A stretch of 64,000 nt of DNA from Mixophyes australis (GCA_036250195.1 JAVHZZ010000002.1:65416205-65480204), one strand, 5' to 3'. Shown: positions 24,630-47,499, counted from the stretch's first letter. Translations and numbers: made by a program. Notes: generated by a model not told the origin, from the letters alone.

Positions 24630-25779
24630 AGTCTTAGTCAGAAGTCGCTTTTATTAAAACTTGGCAATGACTACAAGATACAAAACAATATTTTGGTCCA
24701 TCAAAACCATAATCCGTTTAAAAATAAAAAAGGCTACATTTTATGAGAATAGAGGTGCTCAGGGCACATTCAGTGAGGGAGATTGGAGAACTTCTAGGGA
24801 AATACCCTGGAAAGCAAAGCAGCATATTAAGAGCCCATTCTTCAGACTGCCAATGCTGTATAATATGTTACTGTACACTCTGCTGTGTAAAGAGTCCTTC
24901 ATTAATGAAATCTACTGACCAATTTATCAGTCCAAAAATATGTAACCATTTCCTCTTAAAAAACCCCTACACATTATGTGGGCCACTAATCTTATTTAGT
25001 ATACACCTATGTCGAACAGCACAGGTAAAAAGGTCTGAACACAAGTCCATCAGTGCTCCTTTAAATTATACTTATGTGAAAGGAGATAGTAAAGTGTACA
25101 CAGATCGCTACACGCAGTGGAGGCAGCCATTTTGTGAGGTGAACCAATAGCTAACCTTCTCTTATCTCACTAGGTATAAGTCACATCCACGTCACATTAT
25201 AACAGAGTTCCCGATGCCTCGCTTGTTACTAGTTCCTAAAGACTTGAAAGGCAGTATTCTCATGAATGCTGGTTCAGCCCCTAAAATGGCTGCCGGCATG
25301 GTGTGTAGATAATGTACACTTTAAAGGTCTATGTCCATGGATAAACATGAAGGTTGTTTTACAAATACATTTGGAGCACAATGAGAGAAACGGACTAGAC
25401 AAGGGGCTATTTTTTTTGTAGATTTGTTTTTTCTTTTTTGTCCGGGAGAATAGTAAGATAAACATAAGGAGAAAAACAAACAAACCAAAAGAACAAACAC
25501 TTAAGGGTGAGGGGAGGATCTAAAAATAAAAGTACTTGTCCCTTCAGGGTATCATAGAAGTCTAGCCCTCAAAATATTTCCTGGCCTTAAACGTATAATC
25601 TGGGGCCAGTATAAATAGCGCTATTAGTGTGTCCTTATTCCACTTGTCAGTCATTTGGTAGAGGCCTCAATAAACGTTCTAAGCAGCTTCCTAAAGCCTC
25701 AAAAAGATGCTGAAATGTTGGCTACCAGGAACACTCCATTAAATACATCCATGGGCAGCTTTCCGTTGCCAAAGCCAGT
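24630..25779 (-). other. SMARCD1: SMARCD1 3' untranslated region
   Basis: Follows the stop codon with no further exon signal. The first strong AATAAA on the minus strand is at 24655-24650, giving a UTR of about 1.15 kb. The end position is estimated as about 20 bp past the signal. Confidence 0.65.
24650..24655 (-). terminator. SMARCD1 polyadenylation signal AATAAA
   Basis: AATAAA on the minus strand inside gttttAATAAAagcgac; the only canonical hexamer I found downstream of the stop codon before the intergenic region. Confidence 0.6.
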
Positions 25780-36240
<10,461 letters not shown>

Positions 36241-36375
36241 CGCTTTGCAACAATGGGGCAGGAACCGGAAGTACCGTGTCACACAAGGGGGGTCGCAGTG
36301 CTCGCAGAGCGGCGTTACAATATCCAGCCGGCATGAATGGGAGACCGGAAGTGTATTACCGCCATCTTGGATGAG

Positions 36376-37990
36376 GGAAAACCTGGAATGCCGGGAATTG
36401 GAATTAAAAGGCTAATTACTATTGGGTGGCAGCCATATTGATCTATGGCAAATCACAATGTTCATTCACTAAGTGTCAACTGTTTATTTAGGTACCACAG
36501 TACAGTTAGATACCCTTGCACTTTACAAACAAGCAATTACGCCCATTTGCGCGTCATTCTGCTTCCCTGGCTTATATAAACAGTGGTTTATTATATGAGC
36601 ATACTTCATCTGCCCAAATAGTAAATGGCGGCTGGAACTGTTTTCTTCGCAATCATTTCCGGTTGGTAACAGGGTGATCCCTTCATATGCGTATAATGAA
36701 TGAGGGCCGTTATACGGCTCTATGGAGCGCCTGATGCTAGTAGCACATGCGCACTTGTACCCTGGTGGGTTGTGGAGACTAGCGCCCTCTACTGTTTCGA
36801 AGCAGTTTAGTCACTAATCACGCTGGAGCTCTTGATATCGCCCATGTGAAACCTTTATATACCAGTGCTGCCTGCTCAGCCAATGTTCATGTCCCAGGAC
36901 CAGCTATGTAAATCCAAACATATAAGCAGTGTTGGTAGGGTGTGTGGAAGTGACTGGCAAGAAAACACTTGCAGCGTTCATTTATGATTTAAGGGTCTAT
37001 TTATCAACTGGAGGAAAGTACAAAAACTCCAGCAAAAACTTCAGTTTAAGGCTTTACCTATTTAACAAAGTCACCAGGCCAGCGATAGCTATTGCCCATG
37101 TCCTCTTATTGCTATAGCCATCTCTGAATGGCAATAGCAGGAGGTAATAGCTGCACAAATTATATATTTATTTTTTCCGAAAATACATTTACAAAGAAAA
37201 ATTTCTGTTGTTTACTGTTTGTTTTACAGAAACGCTGTCAGCCTGTATTCCTGACAAGAATCTATTGGTAAATAACAGTGAGGAAGATTTTCTATAGCTG
37301 TGATAAGCAGCAATAGAAAATCTTTCAAATCACCGTTATTTTCTAAATAGACCCCATGGTCTAGATATTTTTACAGTATGATTCCCTTGACCATAGGTGG
37401 GAACTTCTCCCATAGAGTTCATGTCTTAAAAAAATTATTATCTGTGATAATAAGCCTCACCTCAAATTGTAATAGTTACTTTGATGTTTATCCCTATTAC
37501 AGAGGGGAGAAGTTCCCACCTATACTAACCAATGATATATGTGTGGTGTGGAATGGTTTGCAAAGAACATCTGAAGAGTTGATTTACCCCTGTGCACTTC
37601 TTCAAAGAAGTATGTTCTTATATAATCCTTGTTTGCCTGTGGGCGGCGGTAGGGTCTTATCCTCACCACCTACCCTGTAGCACTCGCAGGCAGGGGTGTT
37701 GAGAGAGGGGGCAGGTAAAAATTACCTGGGGCTGTCTGGGGGCCCACTGGAGCTCTACAATTCATATTTTTCATACAAGTGTGCGAATGGGGGGGGGGGG
37801 GGTTCATCTTCCATATTAGGTGCGGATCCTTGTGGTCTGTCCCCCCTCCCTCTCCTATGTGTGCTCTGTCAGTGAGAGCCCTGGGGTCACATAGGGACGC
37901 GCACCACGTCACAGGTGCCGTCCCATGTGTGAGTTGCTGCAGTCAACGGGTGCGCGGATTGAACAAGATAAGGGGGATGTTAATGTAGAG
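36376..37990. other. Region upstream of SMARCD1
   Basis: No exon of a neighbouring gene recognised. A second small cluster of AATGGCGGC and TTTCCGGTT motifs lies at 36622-36665. An imperfect inverted-end element (GGGTCTATTTATCAAC … TTATTTTCTAAATAGACCCC) may span 36993-37355, and a short foldback gtgggaacttctccc…ggggagaagttcccac lies at about 37397-37520. Confidence 0.5.
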
Positions 37991-38153
37991 TGTGTGTATT
38001 ATGTTAATATAGTGTGTGTGTGCAGCAAGTTAATATAGTGTATGTTATGTTACTATAGTGTGTGTGCAGCAAGTTAATATAGTGTGTATTATGTTAATAT
38101 ACTGTGTGTGGGTGCAGCAAGTTTATTATAGTGTATGTTATGTTACTATAGTG
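37985..38153. repeat. Minisatellite, left part (gtgtgtgcagcaagttaatata)
   Basis: Irregular tandem units of gtgtgtgcagcaagttaatatagtgtgtattatgttaatata. It resumes at 39557-39625 on the other side of a hAT insertion. Confidence 0.8.
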
Positions 38154-38195
38154 CAGTGGTTCCCAAACTTTTGCAGTTCGCGGCACCCTTAGGGG

Positions 38196-38398
38196 GGTAT
38201 TCAATTGTTAGCGAGATCCCCGGAAAAACGAGCGCTCGAAAAATATTACCATTAATACGGTAATATGCGCGTAAATACCGTTAATACGGTAGTTTGCTCG
38301 CTGAATTTCGAGATGAAATTCAGCGAGTAATTACCGTATTAACGCTAATATTTTTTGAGCGCTCGTTTTCCGGGGTTCTCGCTAACAATTGAATACCC
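38196..38398. mobile_element. Harbinger-like MITE nested in the hAT element
   Basis: Inverted ends GGGGGTATTCAATTGTTAGCGAG and CTCGCTAACAATTGAATACCCCC, with complementary gagcgctcg and ccgttaatacgg blocks. Host sequence cacccttag/agagtctcc resumes around it. Related to 58637. Confidence 0.82.
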
Positions 38399-38536
38399 CC
38401 CATAGAGTCTCCAAATTTTTTCAAGGCACCCCTCCAAAATAATTATTGAGCAGTCCTGTTTTAGAAGTAGTTGGGTAAAAAAATTATAATAAGTATTTAG
38501 GTCAGGACAGAAATACTTATTTAGTTGTATGCAAAA

Positions 38537-38890
38537 ATGCCCCCTCTGCATCCATACACTGTGCCCCCTCTCCATCTAGACACACTATCCCCTCTGCATC
38601 CAGACACACTGCCCCCTCTGCATCCAGACACACTGCCCCCTCTGCATCCAGACACACTGCCCCCTCTGCATCCAGACGCTCTGCCCCCTCTGCATCCAGA
38701 CACTCTGCCCCCTCTGCATCCAGACACACTGGCCCCTCTGCATCCAGACACACTGCTCCCTCTGCATCCAGACACACTGCCCTCAGACACACTGCCCTCA
38801 GACACACTGCCTCCTCTGCATCCAGACACACTGCCTCCTCTGCATCCAGACATTCTGCCCCCTCTGCATCCAGACACTCTGCCCCCTCTA
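38537..38890. repeat. 24-bp minisatellite (CCCCTCTGCATCCAGACACACTGC)
   Basis: About 14 copies of a 24-bp unit with point variants and two shortened copies near 38780. Being a multiple of three it keeps several frames open (PPLHPDTL repeats on plus), none of which looks like a gene. Inside the hAT element at 38154. Confidence 0.95.
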
Positions 38891-39683
38891 CACAACAAAT
38901 AACAGCGCTGACTACTGGAGTACACAAATGATACTAATTGATCCGTGAAATACAAACAAATAGCACTTTAATAAAAACAAACAATTAAATGAACATCACT
39001 GGCCAGTGGATATACAACTAAACATAATGAAATGCAACTGAATCTGATGTAGCAATAAAAACATGCCATACAATGAGCGTAATATCAAAACGGTCACTCA
39101 ATGATAGGTGACATACTAAATGTTCCACTATGTGAAACAAATGATGTCCAATGTCCCGGAATAAAAAAGCACAAGGAGGAGTGATATCAGATATTTACGT
39201 GTGGCCACACTTGATGATATATCAGAATGGATATCACTTCAATAATTCATGTGCAGAAATCCCGGAGGAAGGTAGACACCGTATAATCCAAATATAAACA
39301 CACTCCGAGTGAAGTGTGAATGTCACTTACTGTCTATGCAATCAGCGCACTACAGACCTGGTCCGATGCTCAGTCCCGTAGTAAGGTCTGAATGCGCATG
39401 CGTTTCCAAGTGTAGTGGGACTCCGTAGAGCCCGTAATGCAGCCAAAACTTGAAATACTGGTCTCAATGCGAAACTTCAATAGCGGCTGACACGGTCGTG
39501 ACACCATAAATCGATGGCAACCGTGGGAGCCGCGGCGCACAGTTTGGGAACCGCCGCTACAGTGTGTGTGCAGCAAGTTAATATAGTATATGTTAATATA
39601 GTGTGTGTGTGGGTAGTATGTTAATAGGAAAAGCAAGGACCTGAATATAGAGGAGCGTAGTTAAACGTCGAGCTTATGTTAGA

Positions 39684-39780
39684 CCATACTTGCCAACATG
39701 GGCAAGATGATTCCCGGGAGGTCCGGAGTGCAGGTGGGTGGGGCTCTAAGAATCGCGTCATTAGCCCCGCCCCAAACACG
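39684..39780. mobile_element. Fragment of the ATACTTGCCAAC hAT MITE
   Basis: atacttgccaacatggg…cccgggaggtccgg…aatcgcgtcattagccccgcc matches one end of the elements at 15650 and 50585; the other end is missing. Confidence 0.7.
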
Positions 39781-40067
39781 GATATCACTAATCTGAACCA
39801 ATAAAAAAGGGGTGGGGCCACTATGCTGGGTCCATGTTGTCACTAGGCCCCGCCCCCTCCGTAGATAAGGTTTGGCTTGCTACAAGAAACATTCGGTTGA
39901 AGGTTCCCTGCATGAAATTCATTCCACATTTCATCGTCCCTTTTATCATTCTGCAGCTCACCAATCCCGTTTCTTTTAAATTAAAGCTTCCACCATCTCT
40001 CCATATTTCCAACACCTGTAATGTTTCGCTATTGAAGCCTTTAGTCATTAATCATTTCTGTTATCTG

Positions 40068-40485
40068 CAGGGCCGGATTAAGGGAAGGGGGGCCCCCGGG
40101 CTAAGGATACTGTGAGGGCCCCCCCCATGAGGCCCATTCCCCTGTGAACTTACCTCCTTTCGTTGTTCACTCTCTGTAGCAATTACGCGGTGCACAGTAA
40201 TCTCCTTACTGAGAAGATCTTGTGAGAGTGAGACTATGAGTCATAGTCTCACTATCACGAGATCTCCTCGGTAAGGAGATTACTGCGCGACGCATAAGTC
40301 GTACAGTGACAGCAGGCAGCTAACAGCATAACATTTGCTGTTAGCTGCCTGCCATTTTCCTTGAACAGGTGACAGTCAGAGCCGGGGGCGGGGACGCCAC
40401 CGACCCGATGAATGCCTGTGGGCCCCCCAGCTGCCCGAGGCCCCTGGGCTGCAGCCCCTTTAGCCCTATTGTTAATCCGGCTCTG
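40068..40485. mobile_element. hAT MITE, CAGGGCCGGATTAA ends, 8-bp TSD
   Basis: Ends CAGGGCCGGATTAAG and inverted GTTAATCCGGCTCTG, with the perfect duplication gttatctg (40060-40067 and 40486-40493). Internal stem aatctccttac…gtaaggagatt around 40200-40285. Confidence 0.92.
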
Positions 40486-40929
40486 GTTATCTGACCTCTC
40501 CCCCCGCTCCGGTAAAGTGTTAACAAGAACAAGAATTTAAAAATCCTTGACTCCAAAACATTTTCTGGGGAAGATTAAACATTTAGTGGATTGAAAAGGC
40601 TTCGGTCCTGAAGAACGCTCCTGGGTGAATTCCTCATCCAAATAACACAGGATACCCGGTGCTAAGTGTTCAGTGCCCTCCTTTAAAGGGAGATACAGTC
40701 ACATGTCGGACCTGCGTGCCTAATGCCTGGGGTTCGGCGCACTTACCTGCCTGCGCTCCCTGAGCCTCCTGCCAGCTCCGTGGCACGGGGGCTTCTCCTG
40801 ACACCACCAGTCTGCTACATGCACAGACCGGCTTTAATCACCTTCTCCCATTTATTGGGAGACTAATTATCCCACAGAATATTTAAGGCACCTATTCCAC
40901 ATGTAAGGTGCCTGTTCTTTGAGTCAGCT

Positions 40930-41640
40930 CTCTCCAGCACTCAGACATGGCTCCTTCTGTTCTCTTGATCCTTGGACTGCAGATTATCGCTCCTGTCTCC
41001 AGCAACTCTGCAACTATTCACAGTGGTCCCATATCTGCCACACACTATTGCTGCTTGTCGCCAGCAACTCTGCAGCTAACCAGACTGGATTCCAAATCTA
41101 CCGCAGACTATAGCTCTTTGAGTCCAGCTATTCTGCAGCTGTCCTCGGGTTTCCATACCTTCCGCAGACTATCTCACCTGACCTTTTTCTGTCTCAGTTC
41201 ACTACCTATTCCTAGCCACTGGGTTCTCTCTACTGGTCTCGCCCGGCACTCAATCAGAGGACCATGACCTGCAGAGCAGAGGCTGCAAAGTCCATACCTT
41301 CTTGCAGGCATACCTGGCGAAAACCATGTACCTCGTTAGACTCCATCTCTGGGCTGGGTAGCGCCTAACCAGACAGGCTTTAAGGATCCGACCATTATAG
41401 TGATTTTAACACTGCACAACCCGTTCTGGTTCTGACCTTTGGCTTGTTTCTGATTTACCCTTTTGATCAACCCTGTGTACTGCGCTACTATGTGGCTTTG
41501 ACCCTGATCGTTCGACCATTCCTGTTCATTACACCGCTGCGCTAGTGACTAACTCGGAGAACAGCGACCTGTGCACCTCACTCAGCAAAGTCCATATCTC
41601 CTTGCGGGGATCCCTGGTGAACACCGGGGGTGTGTTATAC
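40930..41640. other. Dispersed repeat of CT-rich '…ctgacctttggcttgtttctga…' type
   Basis: Short direct repeats (ccagcaactctgcagcta, gactatctc) and phrases like gtgactttgacc/ttggcttgtttctga recur at about 53160-53530 and 59180-59500. They resemble LTR or leader sequences common in frog genomes; no ORF or LTR boundary could be fixed. Confidence 0.35.
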
Positions 41641-41724
41641 TCCGCGCCTCCCTGTTTAGTTGCGCTAACACTAGCCAGTGGCTATTCTAGTGTTGCTAAC
41701 GTTGCAGTCGATTCATGTGTACAC

Positions 41725-42040
41725 ACTATACATGTTTTGCAAGACTTACCTTCAGATCTGTGCTCTTCATCTGTCATAACCATTAGCTGAAAAGATTGTG
41801 ATTCTGTAAACTCTATCGAGATCTGGTCGTGAGTACATACTCACTTTAGAATTAGAAGAATATTGTTCCATCATTGATCAAGATTCTTAGTCTGTTTATA
41901 AAATCAAATCAAATGATACAATATGCTTTGGAACGATAATCATTCATCTTTGGAGCGTACACATTAATGCAATATCGGGTCATTTATTGTGTGATTGGCC
42001 CGATGACCGGGTAAAAAAACTGTAGTGTGCACCCAGTATT
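41725..42040. mobile_element. Element ending GTAGTGTGCACCCAGTATTA
   Basis: Left part acacactatacatg…cttaccttcagatctgtgctcttcatct and right end ctgtagtgtgcacccagtattag, whose complement matches the start of the element at 34338. Classification unknown; probably hAT- or piggyBac-like DNA element. Confidence 0.5.
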
Positions 42041-42539
42041 AGAGTAGTGTAAAATCAGGGAAATGGGCCCCTTTGAAATGGATTAGGGATTGAGAGGATT
42101 TGATAGAAAATTGTAAAATTAGTAGATGCTAAGTAGAAGTGTTATAATATTTACATGATATTTTCAAAGCCATACAGGACAAGCAATTATTATTTTATTT
42201 GTGCAATATATCAATTATAAATATATCATTTTCATACATTTACAAAGTGAATAGGATTGGTGGCATCAACACCATAATTAACACAAAACTAAACAGTAGA
42301 TGGAGCAAATAATCTGCAACTTTAAAAAAGTTATATTTCCTATTTGTTGGAAGCCCATATAATTTTTATTGCAAGAGTTTGCTTTCTGGGTTGAAGTAGG
42401 AGTACAGTAAGGGCGTGGTCATGTAATTGCAACAATTGTTAGTTATGTTACATTTCTGTGCACTTGGTTCACTCCAGACCACAGTAGCTGTAGCAGCAGG
42501 GATGTCACAGCGTGCTTTTAGTAAGGTGCTAAAGCAGGT

Positions 42540-43296
42540 TTTGCGTACATTCCTGCCATGCATCAACTAATTTATTAATTTGCCTCTGGACACCCTTTAG
42601 CGGATAAAATACTAATTTATCCACATTGCTCATTTTCCACATATTAAAGAGGCAGTTGATGCAACACTTGTAGCCATTATACAACCAGTAAGAAATTAAT
42701 CAATGTTTCATAATTGTATATATTACCATTCTATAAATGTACAGACTGTATATAATGCTTCTCTCAGTATATGTAGCCTGGTTGCCCAATTTCCTGGGAC
42801 CACACATTAATCTTACATAATGTGGCAGTTGGGCATATGTAGGAAAGATTATTTGAGAGGCAAGTTGAGCACAAATGGCTATTAGGTAAGCGTATGATGT
42901 AATAACACCACAACCTTTAAGATACGGTTGTATGTATCAAAAAATTTGATCTAGGACCTTCAAGTATTAATGTACATAGAGCACCATTGTAGCAATATTG
43001 CTCCATGAATTTGATCTAAGCTTTCACTTATGACTGTGGTGCTGCAGTAACAGAGGTGATGATGTTAACGAAGAAAAAAAAATAATGTTATCACTAGTCC
43101 TAGCACACTGAAACACAGATAGCGTTCAGGTGTACAAAGGCTAAAAACTAAATTTGGTATGCCTTTGTATGCTGCTCAGAAAATATGGTCCCTTTAAAAA
43201 AAAAATAAAAAAAAATTCCATTACATTGCAATCCACTTCAACAAATATTACTCAATGTTTATATATATATATATATATATACATGCACACACTGTA

Positions 43297-43354
<58 letters not shown>

Positions 43355-43870
43355 AATTAAATATTTCTACCCCTATAGCACTGCATGTTATGACCAGGTA
43401 TCAATATTGCACACAGTGCTCTATTTTGATAATTCTTACACTTAAGCCTTCAAATTATATGATGCTTCAAAGGTAATACATTACAGAGAATTGTCAGACT
43501 TTGGATAGGATTGCTCATTTGTTTAAAAATGTGTTTGTTCATTTTGCAGGAGACAGTATTTACTCCCTGCTGCTGTTTCTCCTCACTCCTCTTTTTCATT
43601 CATACACAGAGCAAGACTTGGCATGCAATTCAGCAAATGCCTTCACCAGATTGATCATAGAACAAACATTTTGCCTGCTCAAAGCCCATTTTCAGTACCT
43701 TGACCAATCTGGAGGAGCACTCATATATGCATCAAAGGTTGTGTGCGACATGGTTGTTTTGTGTGCCATGTTTCATTACATAGAAGGAAATGTGTATAAA
43801 ATATTGGTGTGTTTACCAGTTTATACCACTGACATTTTCCTGCTAAGACCATGGTGGAATATGTTGTAAT
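42540..43870 (+). pseudogene. PIF/Harbinger transposase relic (HARBI1-like)
   Basis: Plus-strand translation shows AVDATLVAI at about 42650 (family VIDGTHVxI block with the first catalytic D), VAWLPNFLGPHIN at about 42775 (VxxxPGSxHD-like), and, in an open frame at 43548-43815, GDSIYSLLLFLLTPL, NAFTRLIIEQTFCLLKAHF (the R-xx-IE-x-F-G-x-LK block with the last catalytic E), YLDQSGGALIYA and VCDMVVLCAMFHYIEG. Stops, and a TA microsatellite at 43258-43352, interrupt it, so it is inactive. It could represent the source family of the 3-bp-TSD MITEs, though relatedness of ends was not shown. Confidence 0.8.
43258..43352. repeat. (TA)n microsatellite inside the transposase relic
   Basis: TA run with a central acatgcacacactg interruption. 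Confidence 0.95.
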
Positions 43871-45179
43871 GCAAGTGTTACGAATGAAAATGAGTGTCAG
43901 ATACTGGTCAGCTGTGATTTACTACTTAATTGTTTAATTGGAGTAAAATAGACCACCCTCCAAATTTTTAAAAGACACAACGTATACTCCCCCATACAGC
44001 CTAGATTTTTGTGTGATATCCGATGCATTTTATGTTATAAATATACATCAAACCCATGTAATATATAATTCAATAAGTGTGGTTATTATAAAAATGAAAG
44101 CAGATACATTTTATGCTAAAAAACATTTTATTACACAAAACTGAAAAAACAAAAAATTGTGTATTTTATTTAAATCTTCAAGGATCATTGATAAAGACCT
44201 GTCTCAAGCAGTTGAAACGCGTTGGATTGTAAGGGCTGTATGTTCTAGAACAGACTGGACCCCAAAGTTACCATCTGAAGGACCAGAAGAATAAAGATTG
44301 GGCAGATATCCCGGGAACTTATAACAACATGCTCATTCCAATCACTATCTGGTAGGGATCCATTCAATACATCTATTTTCCAGTTTTTTCATTTTCCATT
44401 GTTTTTATAAATCCATATATGTTTGATATGCAAGCTGCCATGTCAGCTACTATGTGCAATAAAAGTATTTTTTAGTTTCATCCGGTATCACGCTAGATCC
44501 TTTTATTTCTTTTTCCATATTCATACTGAGGGACTATCCCTGATGGAAGACAAGAACAAAGACATTCTGATACCATGCCTGATTCAAATTTCCTTCTTGT
44601 GGTGAAAGACCAATCAATAGTATACACTACAATTTTCACTTAAGGAGGTTATATATCTACTGTCTAGTAAGTAGAATCACATAGGAGAGTGAACGTGGTG
44701 GAATTAATCACATGGATTGATTTATATAAAAATATTGCTTTAAGAAAATGTATTTTCTTAATCAATAACATTGTCTAATGTTGTATTTTATACTTTTTTT
44801 CACACTTCAAGTTCATAAGGAAGGAATGACCACTATATTGTGACACATGGATCTTCTCATCATTTGAATATAAATATTTTTTTATTTATTGTTCGTATTT
44901 TTTTGTTCACAATTTATTGTATCAGTATTGATTCATTGTTATTTGCCATTTGATGTCAGAGGTATGTGAACACGCTCAGTAGCGCAGGATACTCTTTATT
45001 TTATGCATAGATCTGACACTTTTAGGAACATTTGTGTGGTTCCCTTAAGAGGAAACAGCACAACTGAGAATAACGCAGTCCACCATCCTTTATATACAAT
45101 TTTTTAGTAAATTAATGCTGTTTGGGAACCTGTAAATTACTGGATTTTTTTAAAGAGTGTTTCCATCAATTTCGCTCTG
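43871..45179. other. AT-rich region, little recognised
   Basis: Contains a gacctgtctcaagcagttgaaacgcgttgg motif at about 44200-44226, a phrase I associate with dispersed frog repeats, and otherwise nothing identifiable. Confidence 0.4.
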
Positions 45180-45549
45180 TAGTTGCTCGCCTCTTACTTG
45201 CTTCCACTTTTGTGCACTGGAATTACATTTGTTCTTTTCCAGTCCTCTGAAATTACTCCTGTAGCCAGTGACTGGCGGAATAATTCTGTTAATGGTGTTA
45301 CCAGCACCCCTTTGAGCTCTTTTAGTATCCTTGGATGCATCCCATCTGGTCCCATTGATTTATCCACTTTCAGTTTTGAGAGTTCTGTTTGGACCTTCTC
45401 ATCTGTAAATGTACTTGTATCTATCTCATTTTTATGAATATACCTGCTACTTATCTGCGTCCACATCTCTTCTTTTTCTGTGGTGAACACTGAGCAAAAA
45501 TAATTGATCTGCTGTTACCTTGTCTCCAACAACAAGACTCTCACTCTCT
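45180..45549 (-). pseudogene. CR1-type LINE reverse transcriptase fragment (3' piece)
   Basis: The minus strand encodes SVFTTEKEEMW, then the RT block MGPDGMHPRILKELKG…LTELFRQSL…VISEDWKRTNVIPVHKSG, characteristic of CR1-like non-LTR elements. Upstream the frame is shifted (DSDPESESLVVGDK then a break). The element continues at 51018-51610 on the far side of the nested insertions. Confidence 0.88.
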
Positions 45550-46029
45550 GGGTCTGAGTCATTAAGTAGAAGAAAGCATACAAAAGGAGTAACTTTGCAC
45601 CTGGGCAAAACCATGTTGCATTGGAGTGGGAGGTAAATTTAAAATGCAAAGACAGATTTATACTTGGGGTAGGGCATGTCCTAGATCAACTTTAAATTTC
45701 AGTGTACAAATAAGCTAAGAAGTATTTGTGTGCTAGATGAAAAAACAGCCAGAATTTATCTTATGTGGAAAAAAAAGATTTTTGTACTTACGGTAAATTC
45801 CCTTTCTCGTAGTCCATTGGGGGACACTGCGATATATAGGAGTATAGTAGTAACAGGAGTCCAGGCACTTAAACAGTTAAATCTGTGAGTGTAACTCCAC
45901 ACCTGCTATACACCTCCCATAGAAAGGATATTCAGTTTATGTCTAACACAGCCTGAATGAGGCCATATAGGGTTAACTAACTACCACAGCACAGTCAATC
46001 ATACAACATTCAGAGGAAGGGTGGGCGCG

Positions 46030-46130
46030 CAGTGTACCCCAATGGACTATGAGAAAGGGATTTTATGGTAAGTACAAAGATTCTATTTTCTCATACGTTC
46101 AATTGGGGGACACTGCAATACATAGGGGAC
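46030..46130. repeat. DIRS internal complementary region
   Basis: The first part (ccccaatggactatgagaaaggg…ggtaagtacaaagat) is the reverse complement of the outer left end at 45785-45828. The second part (ctcatacgttcaattgggggacactgc) is the reverse complement of the outer right end at 50881-50908. Abutting complements of both element ends is the DIRS circular-junction design. Confidence 0.88.
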
Positions 46131-46146
46131 CTACTAAAGCTGCCCC

Positions 46147-47135
46147 CTAAGGGAGGGACTGCTCTGACAGGGCTGCACGCAGAACCCTACGGCCAAAGTT
46201 GACATCCTGTGATGCAAAGCCTTGTAACCTATAGAATTTTACAAACGTGTGAACAGATGTCCAGGAAACCGCCCGGCACAGTTGTTCAGCAGAAGCTCCT
46301 TGTCGCGCTGCCCAAGAAGCACCCAAAGCCCTAGTGGGATGAGACGACAAACCTCCCGGCAACGGTCTATATGACTTTGAGTAAGCTAGCTTAATGGTGG
46401 AGGTAATCCACTGGGCTAAAGAGACCTTAGAAGCAGGCCAACCTCTTTTCTTCGCATCATAAAGCACAAAAAGATCTGGGATTTTGACAATTCTTCTGTG
46501 TGGTCCACATAGCACCTAAGGGCCCTGACCACATCTAGAAGCAACAAGGACTGATCTCGTGACCTAGAACTTTGAGGAAAAGCAGGGACAACAATTTCCT
46601 GATTTAAATGAAAGTGGATAATAACCTTTGGGAAAAAGGAGGGCTTGGTGTGAAGCATCGTCCTGTCTTCGTGAAAAACAAAAAATAGGGGGGAACAAGA
46701 TAAAGTCACCCGGCGTGCTATAGAGACCGTCAAAAGAAACGCCACCTTCCCACGGCTCCACAGGATGAACGAATGGAGGCAAGATATGAAGCGCCCCAGT
46801 AAGAAGGTGTGAACTTCTGGCAGGGAGGCCAGTTTACCCTGGAAATAAATGGACAATTCTGAAACCTGCGATTCCAATGAGGCTGAGTGCAACCCCTTGT
46901 CCAAACCAGCTTGAAGGTAGGCCAGCAACCTAGAGAGCTTGAAACGGGAAGTGTGAAAATGATTTGATTCATACCATATTACATAAGTTTTCCATGTTCT
47001 GTAACAATTGGCTGCCAATGAAGTCTTCCTGGCCTTGATCATGGTCTTAACTACCTTATTTGAAAAACCCTTGGCTTTCAGAATTATTGTCTCAATAACC
47101 ACGTCATTAAAGTCAGCCGACCTAACAAGTGGCAT
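46147..47135 (-). pseudogene. DIRS tyrosine recombinase
   Basis: Two overlapping frames (47135-46416 and 46515-46147) give one protein after a frameshift near 46450. It has a core-binding region (KARKTSLAANCYRTWKTYV, AYLQAGLDKGLHSASLESQV) and a catalytic half with SSHPTRALGASWAA (the H-x-x-R pair) and SWTSVHTFVKFYRL (tyrosine nucleophile in FYRL). This is the recombinase that replaces integrase in DIRS elements. Confidence 0.88.
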
Positions 47136-47499
47136 CGAAGGGGACTTTGAGTGATTAAGTCTGGTCTGAGAGGTAGTCTGAACAGAGGTACTACTACCAT
47201 TCCTAAAAGATCTGAGTACCAGGCTCGGCTCGGCTTGACTCGGCCGTCCAGAGCCACTAAGATGGCCTTCACCCGTTCCCTCTTCAGTTTCTTGAGAACC
47301 TTCAGGATCATAGGAAGGGGAGGGAATAAGTAAACTAGGTGAATCACTAGATCATCCACAAATCCCGCTGCAGGGTCCCTGGTCTTTGAGCAAAAGAGAG
47401 GAAGTTCAACCGTGAGGCCATCAGACAACCCCAGCATTGAACCAGGAGATTGAAGACTTCCGGATAAAGGGACCATTCTCCTGGAAGAACTATGTTTCA

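Larger units (their letters stand above)
38154..39556. mobile_element. Non-autonomous hAT element, 1.4 kb, inserted in a minisatellite
   Basis: Ends CAGTGGTTCCCAAACTTTTG and inverted CACAGTTTGGGAACCGCCG. The 8-bp duplication is ctatagtg (38146-38153) against ctacagtg (39557-39564), one mismatch. Subterminal gcagttcgcggc and gccgcggcgcac are also complementary. It holds a nested MITE and a 24-bp tandem array, and no transposase. Confidence 0.85.

Noticed and set aside
24661..25150. 85- and 135-codon plus-strand ORFs
   Set aside because: Antisense to the SMARCD1 3' UTR, with no family resemblance or splice signals.
38517..38955. Overlapping ORFs on both strands (PPLHPDTL and CLDAEGAV repeats)
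   Set aside because: 24-bp minisatellite read in open frames; all frames and strands are equally open, with no gene signals.
46416..47135. 239-codon ORF as a possible host gene
   Set aside because: Motifs and neighbours show it is the tyrosine recombinase of the DIRS element.
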